Source of the DNA: Clostridia bacterium
GTDB taxonomy: Bacteria > Bacillota > DULZ01
Reading direction: 5' to 3'
Assembly (NCBI GenBank): GCA_012520135.1
Contig: JAAYOX010000124.1
Location: 1 to 16,920, forward strand
DNA: 16,920 nucleotides
Positions 7,491 through 12,602 of the stretch are shown piece after piece (the stretch's first letter is position 1; each line of letters begins with the position of its first letter). The translations under genes were made by a program, and so were the position numbers. The notes below the pieces were generated by a model. It was given only the letters and a program-made list of their open reading frames with translations, had not been told where the DNA came from and ran no database searches.

Positions 7491-8501
7491 TTGATCAAAA
7501 TTACCGATTTACGCAAAGTTTTTAAAAGCAGTAACGGACAAGTAACAGCCCTAAACGGTATTTCTCTCCATGTGAAAAAAGGCGAAATCTACGGCATTAT
7601 CGGTTTGAGCGGTGCCGGCAAAAGCACTCTGGTTCGCTGCATTAATATGTTGGAGCGTCCCACCAGCGGCAAAGTTGAGGTAAACGGTATTGATATGGGC
7701 ACCTTAAGCCCCGCCAGATTAAGGGTGGCCCGTCGTGAGATTGGGATGATTTTTCAGCATTTCAACTTACTCTGGTCTCGAACTGTTTCCGGCAATATCG
7801 CTTTTCCTTTGGAGATTGCAGGTTATCCTCAAGACAAAATTAATAACCGGGTTGAGGAACTTTTGGAACTGGTAGGATTAACAGACAAGGCTAATGCCTA
7901 CCCATCCCAACTGAGCGGGGGACAAAAACAGCGGGTAGGGATTGCCAGGGCATTGGCTAATAACCCTAAGGTTCTTCTTTGTGATGAGGCAACATCAGCC
8001 TTGGATCCCCAAACTACCCAATCAATTTTGCAGCTTTTGAAGGATATCAACAAAAAGTTTAACTTAACCATCGTGATTATTACCCATGAAATGAATGTCA
8101 TAAAAGAAATATGTGATTCCGTAGCCGTCATAGACGATGCCAAAATTGTAGAATCCGGTCCTGTTCTAGAGGTATTCACCAGACCTCAAACAGCTACCGC
8201 ACGCCGGTTTATTAATACGGTGATCAAAATTGACGTACCTGAAGAAATAGTATTAAAGCAAAACGGCAACGGAGGCTGCCTGCTGAGGATTGTCTTTCTG
8301 GGTGACGTAGCCGCCCAACCTATCCTGTCCAACCTAGTAACTGACTTTAACCTGAAGACTAATATTCTCTATGGCAATATTGACCATATCAAAGATCAGA
8401 TCGTAGGCACTTTAACTGTTCAGCTATTGGGAAAACAAGCAGATATTGAACAAGGTATCGCTTACTTGCGCAAGTTAAATCTGGAAATAGAGGTGTTGTA
8501 G
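7491..8501 (+). CDS. metN: Methionine ABC transporter ATP-binding protein MetN
   Basis: Cytoplasmic ATPase of the MetNIQ methionine importer. From the TTG at 7491 it has 336 residues. Walker [10 protein letters not shown] at 38-46, ABC signature LSGGQKQRV at 141-149, Walker [13 protein letters not shown] at 161-172, and the switch His in ITHEM are all present. The last 80 or so residues form the C-terminal NIL (ACT-like) domain that in MetN binds methionine and inhibits transport. The start is chosen because AGGTGA lies 5 bases before the TTG and the product then begins [11 protein letters not shown]; the GTG at 7482 is in frame but has no usable ribosome site. The stop abuts metI directly. 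Confidence 0.94.
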   Translation: MIKITDLRKVFKSSNGQVTALNGISLHVKKGEIYGIIGLSGAGKSTLVRCINMLERPTSGKVEVNGIDMGTLSPARLRVARREIGMIFQHFNLLWSRTVSGNIAFPLEIAGYPQDKINNRVEELLELVGLTDKANAYPSQLSGGQKQRVGIARALANNPKVLLCDEATSALDPQTTQSILQLLKDINKKFNLTIVIITHEMNVIKEICDSVAVIDDAKIVESGPVLEVFTRPQTATARRFINTVIKIDVPEEIVLKQNGNGGCLLRIVFLGDVAAQPILSNLVTDFNLKTNILYGNIDHIKDQIVGTLTVQLLGKQADIEQGIAYLRKLNLEIEVL

Positions 8502-9158
8502 ATGCCTTGGGAGCAAATGTTACAACTGGTCTGGAAAGGATTACTGGAGACATTGTATATGGTTCCTGTCTCCACGGTACTGGCCTATATCTTCGGCATT
8601 CCTTTGGGAATTATCCTGGTCATTACCAGCCCGGGCCATATTACCGAAAACAGATTGATAAACTTTGTTTTAGGAATCATCATCAACGTTGGACGTTCAA
8701 TTCCTTTTATCATTCTTTTAGTCTTTCTAATTCCTTTTACCCGCTGGATCGTAGGTACATTTATCGGTACTACGGCAGTGATTGTTCCTTTGACAGTGGC
8801 CGCTATTCCTTTTGTGGCCAGAATGGTAGAAAGTTCATTGAAAGAAATTCCCTGGGGGGTGATAGAGGCTGCCCTAGCTATGGGGGCCAGTCCTATGCAG
8901 ATTATCCGCAAGGTACTGATTCCTGAATCTATGCCCTCCCTAATTCTCGGAGCTACCATTACCACCATTACCCTGATTGGCTACTCAGCCATGGCAGGTT
9001 TTGTCGGAGGAGGTGGTCTGGGGGACGTCTCACTCCGTTACGGTTTTTACCGCTATGAAACAGAATTAATGTTTATTGTGATTATAGTCTTGATTGTGCT
9101 TGTTCAAGTATTACAGATGATCGGTGACAAAATTGCCGCTCGTCTGGACAAAAGATAA
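8502..9158 (+). CDS. metI: Methionine ABC transporter permease MetI
   Basis: Integral membrane subunit of MetNIQ. The 218 residues, typical for MetI, show about five hydrophobic segments (for example LYMVPVSTVLAYIFGIPLGI, INFVLGIIINVGRSIPFIIL, IVGTFIGTTAVIVPLTVAAI and LMFIVIIVLIVLVQVLQMI). The cytoplasmic EAA loop that contacts MetN is EAALAMGASPMQIIRKVLIPESMPSL near 124-149. Its ATG follows the metN stop with no gap, so the two are translationally coupled. Confidence 0.95.
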   Translation: MPWEQMLQLVWKGLLETLYMVPVSTVLAYIFGIPLGIILVITSPGHITENRLINFVLGIIINVGRSIPFIILLVFLIPFTRWIVGTFIGTTAVIVPLTVAAIPFVARMVESSLKEIPWGVIEAALAMGASPMQIIRKVLIPESMPSLILGATITTITLIGYSAMAGFVGGGGLGDVSLRYGFYRYETELMFIVIIVLIVLVQVLQMIGDKIAARLDKR

Positions 9159-9188
9159 CCATTTCATCACCTGTGAGGAGGAGAAACT

Positions 9189-10052
9189 ATGAACAAAAGA
9201 AAGATAACCGCTTTATTGTTGATTTTAGGACTGGCCCTGGCTGCATTGACAGGCTGTGGAGGAAGCCAAACACCTCCCGCTGATCAAGGAAGCCAACAAA
9301 ACGGGGATGCCGGTAGTGAACCTGTCAAGTTGATTATCGGGGCCACCCCCGAGCCTCATGCAGAAATTCTGTTAAAAGCTAAGGAACTGCTCCAGGAAAA
9401 AGGCATTGAATTGGATATTCGGGAATTTACCGATTATACCACTCCTAACATTGCTCTAAATGACGGCTCTCTGGATGCCAACTTCTTCCAACACGTTCCT
9501 TACCTGGATGAATTTAAAGAACAAAACAATATGGATTTAACCTGGACTACCGCAGTTCACTTTGAACCCTTGGGACTTTACTCCCAGAAAATCAAAGATC
9601 TCTCTGAACTTAAAGACGGAGACCGGATTGCCGTTCCCAATGACACCACCAACGAAGCCAGAGCTTTGTGGCTCCTTCAGGACAACGGGATTATCACCTT
9701 GAAGGAAGGTGTCGGTCTGACTGCAACTGTAACTGATATTACCGAATACCATGTTAAAGTGCAGATTCTTGAACTGGAAGCTCCTCAATTACCTCGGGCT
9801 CTGGAAGACGCTACTGCTGCCGTCATTAACGGCAACTACGCTATCGGCGCAGGCCTCAACCCTGCAAGAGATGCCATTGTAATGGAAGACCCCACTTCCA
9901 TGGCTGCTGACACTTTCAAAAACGTCATCGCAGTTAGAGTGGGCGATGAAAATCGTCCTGAAATTCTGGCGTTGGATGAAGTGTTGACTTCCCCGGAAAT
10001 GAAGCAATTCCTGGAAGAAAAATACCAAGGTGCGGTAGTGCCGGTATTCTAA
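9189..10052 (+). CDS. metQ: Methionine-binding lipoprotein MetQ
   Basis: Extracellular substrate-binding lipoprotein of the importer (NlpA/MetQ family). The 287 residues start with a lipoprotein signal, MNKRKITALLLILGLALAAL, and a lipobox LTGC with the acylated Cys at 23, then a Gly/Ser/Gln-rich linker to about 45. The mature domain has LIIGATPEPHAEIL, the aromatic FFQHVPYLDEF region, HFEPLGLYSQKI and the cleft segment AAVINGNYAIGAGLNP, all typical of MetQ. AGGAGGAG lies 5 bases before the ATG. A terminator follows, so it is the last gene of the riboswitch-controlled operon. Confidence 0.95.
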   Translation: MNKRKITALLLILGLALAALTGCGGSQTPPADQGSQQNGDAGSEPVKLIIGATPEPHAEILLKAKELLQEKGIELDIREFTDYTTPNIALNDGSLDANFFQHVPYLDEFKEQNNMDLTWTTAVHFEPLGLYSQKIKDLSELKDGDRIAVPNDTTNEARALWLLQDNGIITLKEGVGLTATVTDITEYHVKVQILELEAPQLPRALEDATAAVINGNYAIGAGLNPARDAIVMEDPTSMAADTFKNVIAVRVGDENRPEILALDEVLTSPEMKQFLEEKYQGAVVPVF

Positions 10053-10067
10053 AACCAATACAACGAA

Positions 10068-10104
10068 ACGGGTGATAGCGATCAAGCTGTCACCCGTTTT
10101 TTAT
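10068..10104 (+). terminator. Intrinsic terminator of metNIQ
   Basis: ACGGGTGATAG (10068-10078) pairs with CTGTCACCCGT (10087-10097) over 11 positions with one G-U, an 8-base loop, and a run of six T. It lies 15 bases after the metQ stop. Confidence 0.9.
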
Positions 10105-10124
10105 TGTACCAGTGGTTGTACCAG
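10104..10124. repeat. 9-bp direct repeat TTGTACCAG
   Basis: TTGTACCAG occurs at 10104-10112 and again at 10116-10124, three bases apart, on the left flank of the palindromic element. No matching copy was found on its right flank, so it is not a target-site duplication. Confidence 0.5.
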
Positions 10125-10225
10125 GCAATAGTATTTACTTCGCTACGGCGGAGTGCCTACGCCGCTACCGGCAGCAAGCTGCCGGCGGCTGTGGCCCAAC
10201 GCCCGCTCCGTAAAACACTATTGCC
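10124..10225. repeat. 102-bp palindromic intergenic element
   Basis: The ends, GGCAATAGTATTTAC (10124-10138) and GTAAAACACTATTGCC (10210-10225), are near-perfect inverted repeats. The centre is CCGGCAGC-AA-GCTGCCGG (10168-10185), and GCCG/CGGC extends it outward. Both palindromes share nearly the same axis (about 10175), so the whole unit can fold into one long, imperfect, GC-rich hairpin. It has no open frame and sits between the converging metQ and purH genes. It resembles REP/BIME or MITE-type elements; whether it is repeated in the genome cannot be seen here. Confidence 0.6.
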
Positions 10226-10339
10226 TTCCGTTATAAGTAGCTACCGGAGACAGCCTTGAACTATCGCAGACTGTCAACAGGAAGCCAGTCGGTTTTAATC
10301 GCGGGCTTCAGAGGAGCCCGGTTTGGGGATGGGCGTTGT

Positions 10340-11848
10340 TTAATGTTTAAAGTGCCGTCGACCGGTGAAGGCCATGGCAATACCGTGTTCCTGGCAGGCA
10401 GTGATGGATTCCTGGTCCCGCAATGATCCTCCCGGTTGTACAATGGCTTTGATGCCATACTGAGCGGCCAAATCTACCGTATCCCGAAAAGGGAAAAAGG
10501 CATCGGAAGCCAGTACTGCTCCTTTGGCATTGTCCCCGGCTTGTTTCAAAGCTATCTCCGCCGCTCCTACCCTATTCATTTGACCGGCACCCACACCTAA
10601 GGTTATCCCATCTTTCACTACAACAATAGCGTTGGATTTGACATGCTTCACTACTTTCCAACCAAAAACCAGATCATCCAGGCACTCTTCTTCCCCTGCA
10701 ACCCATTGCCAATCTTCAGGGGGTACCGTTTCCACATCTGCTTCCTGTACCAGAAAGCCATCAAACACCTGTTTTATAACCTTTCTATTTTGACCGGCAG
10801 AACTACAGGCCAGCAGCCGTAGTTTAGCTTTACTTGACAAGACAGACAGTGCTTCCTCATCAAATCCGGGAGCAATCACAGCTTCCAGGAAGGTCTCTAC
10901 CATTTTTGTTGCCGTCTCCTTGTCCACCTTGCGGTTACATGCCACAATTCCTCCAAAGGCTGATACTGGATCAGCATCAAAGGCCTTCTTATAAGCCTCA
11001 GACAATACACCGGCGATAGCGGCGCCACATGGATTTGTATGCTTAATAATAGCAACAGCCGGTCGATCAAATTCCTGTACTAAATCCCAGGCCGCCTGTA
11101 AATCCACCAAGTTATTAAAAGACAGTTCCGTTCCCTGCAATTGCTCCAACACCGGTCCGGATTGTTTTCCACCGCGATACCATGCTGCTTTCTGGTGAGG
11201 GTTTTCCCCGTAACGAAGTTCTTGCGCCAAATGACCCTGGAGTAATAATTCCTGTGGAAAACCGGCTACACCGGTATGATCGGCAAAATAGGATGCAATA
11301 GCCGCGTCATATGCCGCCGTATGCTGAAATGCCTCCAAAGCCAATTCTTTTCTCAATTCCTGGGATACTTCCCCATGTTCTTTCAGTTGCGTTATTACCT
11401 CACTATACCGGTTTGGATTAACCAAAACAGTAACATAACGGTGATTTTTAGCGGCAGCCCGGATGAGCGTAGGACCTCCAATGTCAATATTCTCAATAGC
11501 GTCATCCCAACCGGCATTGGGATTGTTAATCGTCTCCCTGAAAGGGTATAGATTGACTACCACCAAATCAAAAGGACTAATCCCATGTTCCTCTAAAGTG
11601 CTCAAATGGTCTTCATTTCGTAGCGCCAGGATACCTCCATGGATTTTGGGATGCAAAGTCTTGACTCTTCCTTCCAACATTTCAGGAAAGCCGGTGACCT
11701 TACTGACTTCGGTAACAGACATTCCGGCTGAAGTCAAAAAAGCGGCAGTTCCTCCCGTGGAAATAATCTCAAAGCCCAATGCAACCAGTTCTTGGGCCAG
11801 TTCAGCTATACCTTCTTTGTTCGATACACTGATCAATGCTCGTTTCAC
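10340..11848 (-). CDS. purH: Bifunctional AICAR formyltransferase / IMP cyclohydrolase PurH
   Basis: Last two steps of IMP synthesis. The 502 residues are near the family length. The N-terminal IMP cyclohydrolase (MGS-fold) domain has MKRALISVSNKEG, STGGTAAFL, EMLEGRVKTLHPKIHGGIL and VVVNLYPF. The AICAR formyltransferase domain has LRYGENPHQKAAWY, LSFNNLVDLQAAWDLV and the catalytic KHTNPCG at 268-274 (K268, H269), ending with the usual GRRHFKH. The start is GTG with GGAGG four bases before it. It stands alone without other pur genes and has its own promoter. It also consumes AICAR released by the his pathway. Confidence 0.97.
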   Translation of the reverse strand: MKRALISVSNKEGIAELAQELVALGFEIISTGGTAAFLTSAGMSVTEVSKVTGFPEMLEGRVKTLHPKIHGGILALRNEDHLSTLEEHGISPFDLVVVNLYPFRETINNPNAGWDDAIENIDIGGPTLIRAAAKNHRYVTVLVNPNRYSEVITQLKEHGEVSQELRKELALEAFQHTAAYDAAIASYFADHTGVAGFPQELLLQGHLAQELRYGENPHQKAAWYRGGKQSGPVLEQLQGTELSFNNLVDLQAAWDLVQEFDRPAVAIIKHTNPCGAAIAGVLSEAYKKAFDADPVSAFGGIVACNRKVDKETATKMVETFLEAVIAPGFDEEALSVLSSKAKLRLLACSSAGQNRKVIKQVFDGFLVQEADVETVPPEDWQWVAGEEECLDDLVFGWKVVKHVKSNAIVVVKDGITLGVGAGQMNRVGAAEIALKQAGDNAKGAVLASDAFFPFRDTVDLAAQYGIKAIVQPGGSLRDQESITACQEHGIAMAFTGRRHFKH

Positions 11849-11884
11849 AACAACACCTCCAAGTTGTCCTCATTACTCAGCAAA

Positions 11885-11913
11885 ATCTTACCAGTCACGG
11901 CAGGAAAAAGCAA
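11885..11913 (-). promoter_or_regulatory. Promoter of purH
   Basis: On the minus strand TTGCTT (11908-11913), a 17-base spacer, and TAAGAT (11885-11890) with TG one base before it, an extended -10. It lies just after the terminator of the upstream small gene and about 40 bases before the purH GTG. No PurR box or purine riboswitch was recognised in the short leader. Confidence 0.6.
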
Positions 11914-11934
11914 TCTGCACAGGCCTGTCTGAAC

Positions 11935-11963
11935 AAAAAAAAAGGATGTGCCTGGGCACATCC
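11935..11963 (-). terminator. Intrinsic terminator of the 70-residue gene
   Basis: On the minus strand GGATGTGC-CCAG-GCACATCC is followed by nine T. It lies 70 bases after the stop of the small gene at 12034 and separates it from purH. Confidence 0.9.
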
Positions 11964-12033
11964 GGGTGGGATCTGTTCCCAACCCTCACTTCAATACTAT
12001 TCGCTTTGTATCTCCGGCAGGGCCGGTTAATAC

Positions 12034-12246
12034 CTAGTTTTGCTCAATACGATTGCTGGCAGCCTGCCAGGTGTCCTTTTCCTGTGGGGCACTCACAAAC
12101 CACTCCCAGTTGGAACGAAGGCAATTATATTCCCATTCCCACTTTTGATACTGCCGGTTTAATTGTTCCGGTGAACAGACTACACGCAAGTCACGCTGAA
12201 CCGGGCTTCCTTCACCGCTTTCCCTGGTTTTCAGTACTACTGCCAC
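12034..12246 (-). CDS. Small orphan protein, 70 residues, SNWEWFV family (function unknown)
   Basis: Family not recognised. It starts at the GTG at 12244-12246, behind AAAGGGGGG with a 7-base spacer. The frame is open further upstream, but that stretch contains a terminator and a candidate promoter, so the longer form is unlikely. The product is soluble, without signal peptide or membrane segment, and rich in Trp and Glu/Gln: QYQKWEWEYN then SNWEWFV at 45-51, ending NRIEQN. About 14 of 28 residues around the core match the 49-residue product encoded at 14925-15074; the C-terminal R-[IV]-x-Q-N and the GTG/G6 start also match, and a 19-base stretch is 18/19 identical in DNA. It is a single-gene unit with its own sigma-54-like promoter and terminator. 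It may be a small effector or partner of hydrogen metabolism (inference). Confidence 0.72.
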   Translation of the reverse strand: MAVVLKTRESGEGSPVQRDLRVVCSPEQLNRQYQKWEWEYNCLRSNWEWFVSAPQEKDTWQAASNRIEQN

Positions 12247-12322
12247 TTTATTGCCCCCCTTTGCTTTTGAGACTACTCTCCGTGAATCCCAGCTGCAGGT
12301 AACAATTGTTTGGCTATTATTA

Positions 12323-12340
12323 TTGCAATATTTATACCAA
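12323..12340 (-). promoter_or_regulatory. Candidate sigma-54 (-24/-12) promoter of the 70-residue gene
   Basis: On the minus strand TTGGTATAAATATTGCAA has the diagnostic GG-N10-GC spacing, a perfect -12 element TTGCA and a -24 element TTGGTAT (consensus TTGGCAC). With the -12 C at 12325, transcription would start near 12313, 67 bases before the GTG. The enhancer-like palindromes upstream and the neighbouring sigma-54 activator support the call. Confidence 0.62.
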
Positions 12341-12354
12341 TAGTATTTACCCAT

Positions 12355-12379
12355 AAAAAAAGCGGCTACGGCTTGCCGC
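12355..12379 (-). terminator. Intrinsic terminator of the sensor-regulator mRNA
   Basis: On the minus strand GCGGC-AAGCCGTA-GCCGC is followed by seven T. The stem is short but all G-C. It lies upstream of the candidate sigma-54 promoter, so it would keep read-through from the regulator gene out of the small gene. Confidence 0.65.
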
Positions 12380-12434
12380 GACAGTGTTTTCACCTACGGA
12401 CAGTTTTCATGCCACCCTTTCGAAGCCAACTGTT

Positions 12435-12452
12435 TGTTCAAATTATTGAACA
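12435..12452. promoter_or_regulatory. Palindrome 1, promoter-proximal enhancer-like site
   Basis: TGTTCAAATTATTGAACA, a perfect 7-4-7 inverted repeat. Its centre is about 130 bp upstream of the predicted sigma-54 start. It is the best of three related sites and is taken as the type sequence. Confidence 0.6.
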
Positions 12453-12499
12453 TCATTGCAGCTCAAGCCCGCCAACCCTACATAGTAGCTATCCATCAC

Positions 12500-12517
12500 A
12501 ATTCAATATTTTGAACT
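12500..12517. promoter_or_regulatory. Palindrome 2, enhancer-like site
   Basis: AATTCAATATTTTGAACT, the same 7-4-7 design with one mismatched pair. Its centre is 65 bp from palindrome 1 and 21 bp from palindrome 3. Confidence 0.5.
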
Positions 12518-12520
12518 ATA

Positions 12521-12538
12521 TGTTCGAAAAATTGAACA
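12521..12538. promoter_or_regulatory. Palindrome 3, enhancer-like site
   Basis: TGTTCGAAAAATTGAACA, identical to palindrome 1 in 13 of its 14 arm positions. It is centred two helical turns (21 bp) from palindrome 2, which would place two bound dimers on the same DNA face. Confidence 0.55.
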
Positions 12539-12602
12539 CATAGTTGTAGTCAATGGCAAAATCGATGCTAATCTGTGGGCTGAATTGGGGCCAAAAACGT
12601 AG

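Larger units (their letters stand above)
12247..12602. other. Regulatory intergenic region between sensor-regulator and 70-residue gene
   Basis: 356 bases without a gene. In minus-strand order they hold three TGTTCAA-type palindromes, an imperfect tandem repeat (12376-12410), a terminator for the regulator mRNA, a candidate sigma-54 promoter, and a leader of about 67 bases. The leader includes a small GAGA-GTAG-TCTC hairpin near the ribosome site. A weaker sigma-54-like match, TGGCATGAAAACTGTC, lies at 12399-12414 with GT in place of the -12 GC. Confidence 0.6.

Noticed and set aside
8507..8926. 139-codon open frame overlapping metI in the +2 register.
   Set aside because: It is fully inside the well-supported MetI frame and has a translation typical of an out-of-frame membrane gene (many Tyr, Ser and His).
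10303..10321. GC hairpin CGGGCTTC/GGAGCCCG just after purH, considered as its terminator.
   Set aside because: No U-run follows on either strand (CGATTAAAAC on the minus strand), so it is not a convincing intrinsic terminator; purH termination is left unassigned.
11463..12302. 279-codon plus-strand open frame.
   Set aside because: It lies opposite purH, two terminators and the small gene; its composition is that of a reverse-strand shadow and it has no family motif.
12247..12393. N-terminal extension of the 70-residue gene to a 119-residue frame starting at GTG 12393.
   Set aside because: It would have to be translated through a GC hairpin with seven T (12355-12379) and across the candidate sigma-54 promoter; it has no ribosome site and no match in the paralogue, whereas GTG 12246 has AAAGGGGGG.
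12361..12480. Riboswitch in the leader region upstream of the 70-residue gene.
   Set aside because: A few bases recall c-di-GMP-I landmarks (GAAA loop, GGTGG), but the required paired elements and receptor are missing, and the region would lie upstream of the predicted transcript start.
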